From positions 124,001 to 188,000 of the forward strand of contig NZ_BQHJ01000011.1 of the NCBI RefSeq assembly GCF_021603645.1: a DNA stretch of 64,000 nt, read 5' to 3'. Shown here in pieces: positions 24,560-33,564 of this stretch. Under the pieces are notes generated by a model. The model was given only the letters and a program-made list of their open reading frames with translations. It did not search any database and was not told where the DNA came from. The position numbers and the translations under genes were made by a program. Numbering within the stretch: the stretch's first letter is position 1; every line of letters starts with the position of its first letter. This DNA comes from Pseudomonas pseudonitroreducens (GTDB lineage: Bacteria; Pseudomonadota; Gammaproteobacteria; Pseudomonadales; Pseudomonadaceae).

Positions 24560-25864
24560 ATGAATCAATATGATGTTGTCATCGTAGGTGCAGGCTTTGC
24601 CGGGCTGACCGCTGCTTACGAACTCGCGAAAAGCGGCAAGAAAGTTCATGTGCTTGAGGCGGATAGCAGTCCGGGAGGGCTTGCAGGAGTCTTCGAGTTT
24701 AAAGACGGTGTCACGCTGGAGAAGTTCTATCACCACTGGTTCAACAACGATAAGTATGTTCCTGAGTTGGTGAAAGAGCTTGGCATGGAGGGTGACGTCA
24801 TCCTGCTGCCGACGCGTACCGGCATGTACTTCAACGGGCGGATGTGGAAGCTCTCCACGCCCATGGACCTGCTCCGCTTCAAAGCCCTCTCGTTCATTGA
24901 CCGAATTCGCCTTGGGCTGCTTGTATTCCAGGTTCGTCGAATCAAGGACTGGAAATCGATCGAGCATCTTACTATTCGAGAATGGCTTGAAGGGCTGTGT
25001 GGCAAGTCGGTCTATCGAGTTGTCTGGGAGCCGCTCATCAACTCGAAGTTTTCCGTTCACTCGGAGGCCATCAATGCCGTCTGGATGTGGAAGAAACTGG
25101 TACTGCGCGGCAGTACCCGAAATGATAAGGGGGGGGAGGAGCTTGCTTACTTCAAGGGCGGATTTGGCCGGCTCGCAGAGGCTCTAGTCAGCGCGATTCG
25201 CGAGAAGGGCGGAGAGGTCTCGTTCAACACCAAAGTTACCGGCGTTGAAGTCGAGGGTACTCAGCTCAAGGCGCTGACCACTGATCAAGGAGTGGTCCGA
25301 GGAGCCAAGTTTCTCCTGACCCCAGCATTTCCTATCATCGCTGAAATTTTTGCAGGGGCAGCTGAGCAAGATTGGCTCAGCAAGCTCCGCCGCGTCAAAT
25401 ATCTGGGCAATATGTGCTTGGTCTTGCGTTTGAATCGCAGCCTCTCTGAAACCTACTGGCTGAATGTCAACGACCCGGGATTCCCCTTCGTTGGTGTTAT
25501 CGAGCACACCAACTTTGATGTTCCGGAAAACTACAAGGGATCTCACATCGCCTATCTTTCTCGTTACTTGGCTACTGAGGATCCAGTATGGCAATACTCT
25601 GATGAAGAATACTGCGAATTTGCTTTGAAGCATCTGCAGCGGATGTTCCCGGAAATGCGCAAAGAATGGATTGAAGAGTATAAGGTCTGGCGTTCTGAAT
25701 ATGCACAGCCTGTCACTGAGCGGAATTATTCAGAATATGTTCCCGGCCTAGAAACTCCATATGAAAATGCGGTCATCAGCACGATGGCGCAGATCTATCC
25801 GGAGGATCGCGGGACAAACTATGCGATCCGTGAAGGCAAAGCCATCGCTGCTCGCCTCTCCTAA
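24560..25864 (+). CDS. FAD-dependent oxidoreductase (amine oxidase / UDP-galactopyranose-mutase-like)
   Basis: 434 residues. FAD-binding GAGFAGLTAAYEL at residues 10-22 and a C-terminal FAD segment near YAIREGKAIAA. The fold group includes protoporphyrinogen oxidases, desaturases and UDP-galactopyranose mutase. Being inside a sugar operon, it may be a ring-contracting mutase (a UGM-like Fcf2 does this for dTDP-fucose in E. coli O52) or an oxidase acting on a lipid-linked sugar or prenyl chain. No motif decides. Codon use is AT-richer than the genome around it. Confidence 0.72.
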   Translation: MNQYDVVIVGAGFAGLTAAYELAKSGKKVHVLEADSSPGGLAGVFEFKDGVTLEKFYHHWFNNDKYVPELVKELGMEGDVILLPTRTGMYFNGRMWKLSTPMDLLRFKALSFIDRIRLGLLVFQVRRIKDWKSIEHLTIREWLEGLCGKSVYRVVWEPLINSKFSVHSEAINAVWMWKKLVLRGSTRNDKGGEELAYFKGGFGRLAEALVSAIREKGGEVSFNTKVTGVEVEGTQLKALTTDQGVVRGAKFLLTPAFPIIAEIFAGAAEQDWLSKLRRVKYLGNMCLVLRLNRSLSETYWLNVNDPGFPFVGVIEHTNFDVPENYKGSHIAYLSRYLATEDPVWQYSDEEYCEFALKHLQRMFPEMRKEWIEEYKVWRSEYAQPVTERNYSEYVPGLETPYENAVISTMAQIYPEDRGTNYAIREGKAIAARLS

Positions 25865-25881
25865 GCAGAATCGGAGTTGAA

Positions 25882-27801
25882 ATGATGTTTAGGGTGTCCC
25901 GAAAAGGCTGTGCGCTAATTGCAGTTTTTGGAGTGTATTTTCTATTTCGATACATGGACTCTCTCTGGAGCCTTTCGATAGATGTCGCTCACCACTATCT
26001 GCTGGCCTTTCGACTGTCCGAGCAGTGGAATCTGGATCCTACTACCTCTGATATGGGGGTGATGGGTTTCTACCCCAAGGGCGCCCACATCATGGCAGCA
26101 GTGTTAGGGGAGTTTCTGAACTCAACTCTCGCAGGCATGCAGGCCGTTTCGATATTGGGATTGCTACTGCTTTGGGGGAGCGTCCTTTTTATTTTGACCT
26201 TGCTTCCAGGGCGGCATGCTTTTCTGGCTCCCGTCATCCTAGCGCTCTTGCTATTTATAAATTACAAGGTATATGGGTTTGAGGTGCACGGAGCCGAAAT
26301 AATCGGAAACTACTTCTATTCACAGTTAGTTGCACAGGCTCTGGCATTTTTAGCCATAGGGCTGGCTATTCGTGCTGAGTTGAGTGGCAAGCGTCGTAGT
26401 GCATATTGGATTATCTGGTCCGGATGCATTGCCATTGCATTCGTACATCTGCTGCCGGCGTTGGAGTTGCTCGGTGTTCTATGCGGAGTTATGCTGCTCG
26501 ACCTGATTAGTGAAAGAGAGACGCGGCGTAAGGCACTTCTGGCTTATCTAGGTATTGCTGTGCTGGCGGTGCTTAGTATGTATTTTCACCCTAGCTTTTC
26601 TGCTATGCGCAAGATCGCCGAAAACAATGGTGCCCTAGACCTGCGGTTGCTGAGCTATCCACTAGGCATCATGACGCTATGTCTGGCAGTCTTCCTGGGT
26701 TCGGCATTTTGCTGTGTGTGGATTATCGGAAAGCGCATAGGGCCTGCCCATCAGGCGATTAAATACTTAGGGGCACTTGGGGTTGTCGTGTCGACTCTCT
26801 GTATTCTTCAGTATGTGGCCCTTCAGTTTGGCTATGGCTCGGATTACGCCATCAAAAAATATGGATTTGGTCTTGCAACGCAAGCCTTTATTTTGGTCGC
26901 GATTTCATTGTCCTGGCTCGCTCATCGCTTCCTTCCCGTGAGTTTTTGGGAGCGTGCTGAGCCTAAAATTATTGGTTTTCCGCTCGCAGTTGTTCATGTG
27001 GTGTTATTTGCCATATTTGTTGTTGCCGCAGTGCCGAATTATAAGGGGTTTGATGTTTCCGATTTCGTCCGCCTGGAAAGACAGATGGTTCATTTGCGTG
27101 AAAATATTCTGCCTGAACTTCCAGTTGGTAAGTCAAATGCGGTTGTCGATATTGCCGCTGTCCCTGCAACTCTGGACTACATGTTTTCGGTTGCCATGGG
27201 GAGTACACCTTTGCTTCAGGCGGTGAAAGACGTCCTGCGAGGACCAATCTCCGACTTGAGTAAATACGAGTACATAATTGAATCAGCTTCTACGGGGCGT
27301 TATGCAGGTTACGGCTGTCCCTCACTGACCACAGGCACGATAGCGGTACTGAGTGCTTCTTGCCTACAAAAGGCTGAGGCTTTGGCTGCAAAATGCATGG
27401 GGAAACATGATCTTTCCGGTGTGCAGAGCGAGCACGTGCTAACCTCTGGCTTCGGAGTAAGAGAGGCAGCAGGAAGATGGACAAACGGAAAGAGCGCTCT
27501 TTTCGAGTGCAATCTTTCGGGAGATTCTCCTCGTTCGATGAAGCTGACTTTGTCGCCGTTTGTATATGGAACGCATCTTAAGCAGCGAGTCAGCATCAGT
27601 GTGAATGGTAGTGCAGTGGGTCTTTATGAACTGAGTGGCGGACAAACTCGAGAAATCGATGTTCGTCTCCCCAGCGTAGCTAGTTCTGGCAAGCTCCATA
27701 TCGGCTTTGAGATGCCTGATGCCGTTTCTCCAGAGAAGCTTGGTGTGAGCGAAGATTCTCGAGTTCTAGGTTTGTTCTTCAACACTATTCAGTTCGATTA
27801 G
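25882..27801 (+). CDS. Large GT-C-like membrane protein with C-terminal beta-rich domain
   Basis: 639 residues. About eleven hydrophobic segments fill residues 10-395; the first periplasmic loop has an acidic/His motif (SIDVAHHYLL), at the place where GT-C glycosyltransferases keep their catalytic Asp. The remaining 240 residues are soluble, and the last 110 (SLFECNLSG region onward, VSISVNGSAVGLYEL, REIDVRLP) look like the jelly-roll modules at the C-termini of other bacterial membrane glycosyltransferases. I infer a periplasmic transferase using the lipid-linked sugar. I do not recognise a named family. It is the last gene of the block. Confidence 0.6.
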   Translation: MMFRVSRKGCALIAVFGVYFLFRYMDSLWSLSIDVAHHYLLAFRLSEQWNLDPTTSDMGVMGFYPKGAHIMAAVLGEFLNSTLAGMQAVSILGLLLLWGSVLFILTLLPGRHAFLAPVILALLLFINYKVYGFEVHGAEIIGNYFYSQLVAQALAFLAIGLAIRAELSGKRRSAYWIIWSGCIAIAFVHLLPALELLGVLCGVMLLDLISERETRRKALLAYLGIAVLAVLSMYFHPSFSAMRKIAENNGALDLRLLSYPLGIMTLCLAVFLGSAFCCVWIIGKRIGPAHQAIKYLGALGVVVSTLCILQYVALQFGYGSDYAIKKYGFGLATQAFILVAISLSWLAHRFLPVSFWERAEPKIIGFPLAVVHVVLFAIFVVAAVPNYKGFDVSDFVRLERQMVHLRENILPELPVGKSNAVVDIAAVPATLDYMFSVAMGSTPLLQAVKDVLRGPISDLSKYEYIIESASTGRYAGYGCPSLTTGTIAVLSASCLQKAEALAAKCMGKHDLSGVQSEHVLTSGFGVREAAGRWTNGKSALFECNLSGDSPRSMKLTLSPFVYGTHLKQRVSISVNGSAVGLYELSGGQTREIDVRLPSVASSGKLHIGFEMPDAVSPEKLGVSEDSRVLGLFFNTIQFD

Positions 27802-27817
27802 GCTGTAGCCTGATTGG

Positions 27818-27847
27818 AAAAAGGCACGCCAATCGGCGTGCCTTTTT
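27818..27847. terminator. Bidirectional terminator between the sugar block and pirin
   Basis: AAAAAGGCACGCC-AATC-GGCGTGCCTTTTT: perfect stem with T-runs on both strands, serving the plus-strand membrane protein and the minus-strand pirin gene. Confidence 0.93.
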
Positions 27848-27864
27848 CGTTACTGCCGCTTGGA

Positions 27865-28563
27865 TCAGGCGACATCTACCAGGATCACTTCGCTGTCTTC
27901 CAGCGCGGTGACTCTCACCACCGCCTCGTCGGCAATGGCAGCACCGTCACGGGCGAGCAGCTCGACGCCGTTGACCTCGACCTTGCCAGTTGCTGGCACC
28001 AGGTAGGCGCGGCGGCCGTTGCCCAGTTCGTACTCGGCAGTCTGTCCGGCTTTCAGGGTGGCGGCGACCAGGCGGCCTTCGGCGCGGATGCGCAGGGCGT
28101 CGGTGTCGTTCTCATAGCCGCTGGCCAGGGTCACGAAGCGCCCGGCGCGGTCGCCCTTCGGGAAGGGTTTGGCGCCCCAGGACGGCGTGCCGCCGCGTAC
28201 CGAGGGGATGATCCAGATCTGGAAGATCTTGGTGACGTCCTTCTCCAGGTTGTACTCGGAGTGCACGATGCCCGACCCTGCGCTCATTACCTGTACATCA
28301 CCCGCTTCGGTGCGGCCCTTGTTGCCCAGGCTGTCCTGGTGGGTGATCGCGCCCTGGCGGACGTAGGTGATGATTTCCATCTCGCGATGCGGATGGGGCG
28401 GGAAGCCGGTGCCGGCAGCGATTTCGTCATCGTTCCAGACGCGGAGGTTGCCCCAGTCCATGCGCTCGGCGTCGTAGTACTCGGCGAAGGAGAAGTGGTG
28501 CTTGGCGTTGAGCCAGCCGTGGTTGGCGCCGCCGAGTTGCTGGAAGGGTCTGCGTTCGATCAT
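27865..28563 (-). CDS. Pirin-family protein (YhhW-like)
   Basis: 232 residues, two cupin domains. The metal ligands of YhhW/pirin are present: HPHREME (about residues 57-63) and HSEYN (about 101-105). E. coli YhhW has quercetin 2,3-dioxygenase activity in vitro; the physiological role is open. Full length. It ends at a shared terminator and has about 125 bp of AT-rich DNA before it, between it and the cystine transporter operon on the same strand. Confidence 0.92.
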   Translation of the reverse strand: MIERRPFQQLGGANHGWLNAKHHFSFAEYYDAERMDWGNLRVWNDDEIAAGTGFPPHPHREMEIITYVRQGAITHQDSLGNKGRTEAGDVQVMSAGSGIVHSEYNLEKDVTKIFQIWIIPSVRGGTPSWGAKPFPKGDRAGRFVTLASGYENDTDALRIRAEGRLVAATLKAGQTAEYELGNGRRAYLVPATGKVEVNGVELLARDGAAIADEAVVRVTALEDSEVILVDVA

Positions 28564-28689
28564 GACTTAGTCCTCGTGGGGCGCGGCTGGCAGGTGGGCC
28601 AGTCCGCGCGGTTCATGGGACTATCTTCTCTCGCAGATGATCGATAAAAAAGCGCAAATATCGGCAGATATTGATCGATTATTTCGATT

Positions 28690-29457
28690 CTATTCTGCGA
28701 CGCGCTTGTCGCCCTGATCGAGGAACTTGCTGAGGAACTGGCGGGTGCGTTCTTCCTTCGGGTGGGCAAACAGCGCCTTGGCATCGCCCTGTTCGACGAT
28801 CACGCCCTTGTCGATGAAGATCGCCCGGTTGGCGACATCGCGGGCGAAGCTCATCTCATGGGTGACGATGACCATGGTGCGCTTTTCCTGGGCCAGGCCG
28901 CGGATGGTCGCCAGGACCTCGCCGACCAGCTCCGGGTCCAGCGCCGAGGTGGGTTCATCGAAGAGGATCACGTCCGGCTGCATGGCCAGGGCGCGGGCAA
29001 TGGCGACGCGCTGTTGTTGGCCCCCGGAAAGGCGCTTCGGGTAGGCGTCTTCCTTGCCGGCCAGACCGACCTTCGCCAGCAACTGGCGAGCGCGCTCGAT
29101 GGCCTGGGCGCGCGGTTCCTTCTTCACGATGATCGGGCCTTCCACCACGTTCTCCAGCGCGGTGCGGTGGGGGAACAGGTTGAAGTTCTGGAAGACGAAG
29201 CCCACGTGCTGGCGCAACTTGCGGATCAGGCCTTGCTGGCCGCTGAGCGGCCGCGAGGCGTCGATGAGGATGTCGCCGACCTGGATGGTTCCGCCGTTGG
29301 GTACTTCCAGCAGGTTGAGGCAACGCAGCAGGGTGGTCTTGCCGGAACCGCTGGGGCCGATGATCGCGACCACTTCGCCGGGCTGGACGGTCAGGTCGAT
29401 GCCCTTGAGCACTTCCTGACCGCGAAACTGCTTGGTCAGCTGGCGGACTTCGATCAT
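28690..29457 (-). CDS. tcyN: L-cystine ABC transporter, ATP-binding protein
   Basis: 255 residues. Walker A GPSGSGKTT (about 34-42), signature LSGGQQQR, Walker B ILFDEPTSALDP, H-loop VTHEM. It belongs to the polar amino-acid (GlnQ/YecC) group. The order binding protein, permease, ATPase, with D-cysteine desulfhydrase upstream, is that of the E. coli cystine system (tcyJ-dcyD-tcyL-tcyN), so cystine is the likely substrate. The ATG at 29457 overlaps the permease stop by four bases. Confidence 0.88.
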   Translation of the reverse strand: MIEVRQLTKQFRGQEVLKGIDLTVQPGEVVAIIGPSGSGKTTLLRCLNLLEVPNGGTIQVGDILIDASRPLSGQQGLIRKLRQHVGFVFQNFNLFPHRTALENVVEGPIIVKKEPRAQAIERARQLLAKVGLAGKEDAYPKRLSGGQQQRVAIARALAMQPDVILFDEPTSALDPELVGEVLATIRGLAQEKRTMVIVTHEMSFARDVANRAIFIDKGVIVEQGDAKALFAHPKEERTRQFLSKFLDQGDKRVAE

Positions 29458-30128
29458 GCGTCTTGCTCCCGGTCGTGGCGGTTGACCCGGTCTTCCAGGC
29501 GGTTCTGCAGGTGCGACAGGATGCTCGCGAGGATCCAGTAGATCAGTGCGGCGGCGAGGTACATGGTGAAGACCTCGAAGGTGCGCGCGGTGATCAACTG
29601 GGCCTGGCGGAACAGCTCCGGGACCTGGATGGTAGCGGCCAGGGCGGTGTCCTTGACCAGCGAAATGAAGCTGTTGCCCAGCGGCGGCAGGGCGGTGCGT
29701 GCGGCTTGCGGCAGGATCACCCGGCGCAAGGTTTCGGCGCGGGTCATGCCGATGCTGGCGGCGGCTTCCCACTGGCCCTTGTCGATGGAGCCGATGGCGG
29801 CGCGGAGAATTTCGCAGACGTAGGCGGCCATGTTCAGCGAGAAACCGATCAGCGCCGCCGGCAGCGGGTCAAGTTCGATGCCAGCCTGGGGCAGGCCGTA
29901 ATAGATCATGAAGAGCTGGACCAGCAGCGGCGTGCCACGGAAAAACGACACGTAGATACGCGCCAGCCATCGCACCGGAGTGAATCCGTAGAGGCGCATC
30001 AGCGCCAGTACGAATCCGAGCAGTAGTCCGAAGAACATGCCGCCCACGCTGAGGACTACCGTGAAGATCGCGCCCTTCAACAGGAAGGGCGCGGAATCCA
30101 GCGCAAGCTGCAGGCTTTCTTCGATCAT
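29454..30128 (-). CDS. tcyL: L-cystine ABC transporter, permease
   Basis: 224 residues, five membrane helices of the HisMQ/GlnP class. The cytoplasmic coupling loop reads EAAASIGMTRAETLRRVILPQA, the EAA motif that docks on the ATPase. It overlaps its neighbours by four bases on each side (ATGA), so it is co-translated with TcyN and TcyJ. It would import cystine or related dithiols through the inner membrane. Confidence 0.88.
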   Translation of the reverse strand: MIEESLQLALDSAPFLLKGAIFTVVLSVGGMFFGLLLGFVLALMRLYGFTPVRWLARIYVSFFRGTPLLVQLFMIYYGLPQAGIELDPLPAALIGFSLNMAAYVCEILRAAIGSIDKGQWEAAASIGMTRAETLRRVILPQAARTALPPLGNSFISLVKDTALAATIQVPELFRQAQLITARTFEVFTMYLAAALIYWILASILSHLQNRLEDRVNRHDREQDA

Positions 30129-30925
30129 TGGGTGACGTCAGCCTGGAACCATTTCTCCGAGAGTTTCTTCAGCGTGCCGTCGGCACGGAATTTCTCGATG
30201 GCCTTGTTCAGCGCTGCGATCAATTCGGGGTTGCCCTTGCGCAGGGCGATGCCGGCTTCCTGGCGAGCGAAGGGCGCACCGGTCAGGGCCATGGCGCCCT
30301 TGGTCTTGTTGACCATGTCGAAGGCGGCCAGGCGGTCGACCAGAATCACGTCGATGCGGCCGCTGCGCAGGTCCTGGAATTTGGTCGGGTCGTCTTCGTA
30401 GGTGCGCACGTCGGCTTGCGGCACATGCTCGCGCAGCCATTGTTCGTAGTTGGTGCCCAGGCCCACGCCGACTTTCACGCCCGCCAGCTTTTCCGGGGTG
30501 TCGTACTTGCTTTCCTCACCCTTGCGCACCAGCGCCTGGATGCCGGATACCGTGTACGGCTCGGAGAAGTCGTACTTCTTCTTGCGCTCCTCGGAGATGG
30601 TCACTTGGTTGATCACCAGGTCCAGGCGCTTGGACTCCAGCGCGGCAAGAATGCCGTCCCACTTGGTTGGCTGCAGCTTGGCGGTAGCGCCCAGCTCCTT
30701 GGCGATCAGTTCGGAGAAGTCCACCTCGAAACCGGCCAGCTTGCCGTTTTCGTCCTGGAAGCTGAAGGGTGGGTAGGTGCCTTCCAGGCCAACGCGGACC
30801 TGGCCTTTTTCCTTGATCTGGGCGAGCAGGTCGTCGGCGGCCTGGGCCTGGCCGAAGAGGCCGGCGCCGAGGGTGAGGGTCAGGCTGGCAAGGAGGAAAT
30901 GACGTCGCAGTGCGGAGAAGGTCAT
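30125..30925 (-). CDS. tcyJ: L-cystine ABC transporter, periplasmic binding protein
   Basis: 266 residues. Signal peptide cleaved near GQAQA/ADD, then a type II (SBP_bac_3) periplasmic binding fold with GTYPPFSF at the ligand cleft. It is like E. coli FliY/TcyJ. Start ATG 30925 has GGGGA just upstream and directly begins a normal signal peptide; an in-frame start 13 codons earlier is unlikely. A promoter candidate lies 49-77 bp upstream. Confidence 0.9.
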   Translation of the reverse strand: MTFSALRRHFLLASLTLTLGAGLFGQAQAADDLLAQIKEKGQVRVGLEGTYPPFSFQDENGKLAGFEVDFSELIAKELGATAKLQPTKWDGILAALESKRLDLVINQVTISEERKKKYDFSEPYTVSGIQALVRKGEESKYDTPEKLAGVKVGVGLGTNYEQWLREHVPQADVRTYEDDPTKFQDLRSGRIDVILVDRLAAFDMVNKTKGAMALTGAPFARQEAGIALRKGNPELIAALNKAIEKFRADGTLKKLSEKWFQADVTQ

Positions 30926-30973
30926 GGTGGTCCCCGTTTTTGGTGTTTTAAGCAGGTTAGTCAACGCGTGGCG

Positions 30974-31002
30974 ACTATATGGGCAGAATCGTTATGCAAT
31001 AA
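30974..31002 (-). promoter_or_regulatory. Candidate sigma-70 promoter of the tcyJLN operon
   Basis: On the minus strand, TTATTG (31002-30997) and TATAGT (30979-30974) are spaced by 17 bp inside the AT-richest part of the dcyD-tcyJ gap. Transcription would begin about 40 bp before tcyJ. Whether sulfur regulators such as CysB bind here was not judged. Confidence 0.4.
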
Positions 31003-31043
31003 AATAATAAAAAATTACATGCCTTGTTCTTTTGGTTCTTTTG

Positions 31044-32045
31044 TCAGGTCGCCGGATGATAGGCAAACAGTGCCGGCGCGCCGCCGGTATGCAGGAACAG
31101 GATCGGCCCGGGTTTCAGGAAGCGGTCACGGCGGATGCCATCGAGCAGTCCCGCCATGGCCTTGCCGGTATACACCGGATCCAGCAGCAGGCCTTCGTGG
31201 CTGGCCAGCAGACGCACCGCTGCCAGCGTGCCAGCGTTCGGCTCGCCATAGCGCGGGGCGAAATACTCGTCCCACAGTTGAATGGTCGGCCGGGTCATCG
31301 AGTCGTGGCCGAGCAGCTCCAGCGTGCACTCGACCAGCCCTTCGACTTTCGGCCGCTGCGCGGCATCGGTGCGCGAGACGGTCACGCCGATGACATCCAG
31401 CTCCGGCAAGGCGTCGGCCAGTGCGATCGCCAGGCCCGCGTGGGTGCCTGCGCTACCCGAGGCTAGCACCACGGCGGAGAGCTCCTGGCCGCTGGTACGC
31501 AGCTGCTCTGCCAGTTCCAGCCCGGCGCGCACATAGCCCAGAGCACCCAGTGCGTTGGAGCCGCCGATAGGCACGATGTAGGGCTTGCGGCCTTCGCGGC
31601 GCAGGCGCTCGCCGGTGCGGGCCAGCAGCTCGTCGGCGGTATCGAGGTTGGGCACGAGCTCGACATCGGTGCCGAACAGGTCCAGCAGCAGGCGGTTGCC
31701 GTTGCTCAGGTAGTTGCGGTCGTCCGTGCCGATGGGGTTTTCCAGCAGCGCTACGCAATGCAGACCGAGCTTCGCCGCAACGGCGGCGGTCTGGCGTACG
31801 TGGTTGGACTGGATCGCACCGGCAGTGACCAGTGTATCGGCACCGGCCTTCAGGGCATCGGCGGCGAGGAATTCCAGCTTGCGCACCTTGTTGCCGCCCA
31901 GGGCGAAGGGCGTGGTGTCATCGCGCTTCACATACAGCTCGCGCCCCAGGTGGGCGGATAAACGCTCCAGCTTGTCCAGCGGTGTCGGGCCGCCGGCCAG
32001 GTCGAGGCGGGGAAAGCGGGCGAGGGCTTCACGCAGGGCGCTCAT
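31044..32045 (-). CDS. dcyD: D-cysteine desulfhydrase (PLP-dependent)
   Basis: 333 residues. Breaks D-cysteine to pyruvate, ammonia and sulfide. The PLP lysine is in GGNKVRKLE (about residue 53), with the ACC-deaminase-like fold. The SGSAGTHAG loop binds the cofactor phosphate, and IQSNHVRQT is the substrate-site stretch. Separated from tcyJ by 118 bp with its own promoter candidate between them, but same strand and same sulfur theme. Start ATG 32045 fits family length (328 in E. coli). Confidence 0.9.
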   Translation of the reverse strand: MSALREALARFPRLDLAGGPTPLDKLERLSAHLGRELYVKRDDTTPFALGGNKVRKLEFLAADALKAGADTLVTAGAIQSNHVRQTAAVAAKLGLHCVALLENPIGTDDRNYLSNGNRLLLDLFGTDVELVPNLDTADELLARTGERLRREGRKPYIVPIGGSNALGALGYVRAGLELAEQLRTSGQELSAVVLASGSAGTHAGLAIALADALPELDVIGVTVSRTDAAQRPKVEGLVECTLELLGHDSMTRPTIQLWDEYFAPRYGEPNAGTLAAVRLLASHEGLLLDPVYTGKAMAGLLDGIRRDRFLKPGPILFLHTGGAPALFAYHPAT

Positions 32046-32298
32046 GGAGGATTCTCGGTTTGCCGGCGGATGCGTCACGATAGAGCGCGCCAAGGCCCGC
32101 TGCAATGCGGCCGGACGGCGCGTGGCGCCGACTTGCAAGGGAATGTCGCGCGACGATCCACCTGCTCGCCGTGGGAAACTCCAGAGGCTGTGAATCAATG
32201 TGCGGACAGCGGCGCGGCGAACCGCTACGCTCCACGCTCAGATCCGGAATCCATAACCGGGCGATAACGAAAACAGGAAAACCAGGGCGGGAAATCCG

Positions 32299-32733
32299 AT
32301 GACATCAGCAGTACTTTCACGCGCTTCGCTGCAACGCCGAACGCTTCAACTGCTTGGCGCACTGGCCCTGATGCTCGGGCTGAGCACTCCGGCGCTGGCC
32401 GACCGGGTGATTCCCTCGGGGATGATGGTGGGCTTCGTCGACAGCGCGGTATATCCGGTCATTACCCTGAAGCGTCCCAAGCCCAGTCTGTTGCGCCGGG
32501 TCGTCACGCTTGGCCTCTACAACAAGACCGTGAGCTATCCGCTGTCGGTTTCGGTACGCATCCGCGACCAGCAGAATCGCTTCATGGTGTACGGACTGCT
32601 GCCGCAGATCACCGGCAAGTTCGTCGGGATCAAGGTCGGGCTCGACAGCCGCATCAGCCAGATCTGGGTGATGACGGAAGCGGAAGCGACCGAGTATGTG
32701 TCCCGTCCGGACACCAAGTTCCCGCCGAGCTGA
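32299..32733 (+). CDS. Secreted protein of unknown function
   Basis: 144 residues. Signal peptide with hydrophobic stretch ending LSTPALA/DRV, so it is exported, probably periplasmic. The mature part is about 110 residues, basic and beta-rich by appearance, with no motif I recognise. Divergent from dcyD across 253 bp that holds no other gene. A GGGCGGGAAA stretch precedes the ATG. Confidence 0.72.
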   Translation: MTSAVLSRASLQRRTLQLLGALALMLGLSTPALADRVIPSGMMVGFVDSAVYPVITLKRPKPSLLRRVVTLGLYNKTVSYPLSVSVRIRDQQNRFMVYGLLPQITGKFVGIKVGLDSRISQIWVMTEAEATEYVSRPDTKFPPS

Positions 32734-32821
32734 CAGCGCCGCTCGTGCGGGCGGGCAGCCGTAAGCGCGCGACTTCGGCTATCATGGGCGCCGTTTCAAA
32801 CCTTTCAGAACCGGTCTACCC

Positions 32822-33028
32822 ATGACGTCCTCTCAGCAGCCGCCCCGCGACGACAGCGCCGACAACGCGCAGGAACAACCCAAACTCTCCCTGGCCGAGC
32901 TGGCCAAGGCCGCCCTTGCCGCGCAACAGCAGGCCAATAGTGCCTACCAGCACCGCAAGCAGCACGACAAGGCCGAGTACCGTCCGCCGCACCCACGCGG
33001 CTCGCGTCGCTCCATGGGCAAGCGCTGA
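32822..33028 (+). CDS. Small basic, Gln/Ala-rich protein of unknown function
   Basis: 68 residues: acidic N-terminus, a helical middle (LSLAELAKAALAAQQQ), and a basic tail rich in Arg, His and Pro. It is probably disordered with one amphipathic helix. Codon use is that of the genome, but no clear ribosome site is visible, so coding status is moderately supported. A GC hairpin (AGCCAGCGC ... GCGCTGGCT) follows at about 33055-33082. Confidence 0.55.
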   Translation: MTSSQQPPRDDSADNAQEQPKLSLAELAKAALAAQQQANSAYQHRKQHDKAEYRPPHPRGSRRSMGKR

Positions 33029-33226
33029 GACCACCTCTCGTCCGAAACACCGTCAGCCAGCGCTCTTGCGGGGGCGCTGGCTGAACTGCGGCGACCGGCA
33101 TCGGTCGTATCCGCATCGGCCTTGCCATGCTGGCTGGCCATTCCCGCTCTCGCGAACCCGTCACGGATAGACACCCGCGCCGCCCGACCAATGGGCAAAG
33201 GCGTGCCTCGCGTCCAAGGAGAATCC

Positions 33227-33478
33227 ATGAAAGTCCTCGTTCCCCTCTTCGCTCTGCTGGCGCTCGCCGGCTGCATCACCATGACCGGCAACTACGAAGT
33301 CAGCGCCCAGGACGAGTCCGGCAAGGCCCTGAGCAATGGCAAGTTCCTCGCCAGCGGCAGCGGCATCTATACCGTGCGCAACTCACTGTGCTCGGTCTAT
33401 CCCAAGGCCATCATCACCATCCGGGACGTGGAGACCAACCAGGAACTGGAGGGCGAAAGTCCCTATCACTGCCGCTGA
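33227..33478 (+). CDS. Small lipoprotein of unknown function
   Basis: 83 residues. Lipobox LAGC gives Cys16. The mature part has two further cysteines that could form a disulfide (near residues 62 and 82). The AAGGAG at 33216-33221 lies five bases from the ATG, strong support for this start over longer readings. No known domain. A single REP unit follows its stop codon. Confidence 0.78.
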   Translation: MKVLVPLFALLALAGCITMTGNYEVSAQDESGKALSNGKFLASGSGIYTVRNSLCSVYPKAIITIRDVETNQELEGESPYHCR

Positions 33479-33484
33479 GGCTTG

Positions 33485-33507
33485 TTCGCGAGCAAGCTCG
33501 CTCCTAC
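33485..33507 (-). repeat. Single REP unit
   Basis: TTCGCGAGCAAGCTCGCTCCTAC, the reverse complement of the REP unit at 13841; no partner within 80 bp. Confidence 0.85.
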
Positions 33508-33564
33508 AGCGGGAGATGCCACTCTGCAGACGGCGGCTCGGGGTATCCCCAAGCCGCCGTTTCG

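Noticed and set aside
19724-27817. Prophage or insertion sequence as carrier of the sugar block
   Set aside because: No integrase, transposase, att-like direct repeats or tRNA at either edge; only base composition suggests transfer.
33055-33082. GC hairpin after the 68-residue ORF
   Set aside because: Good stem but no U-tract; left as a note, not a terminator.
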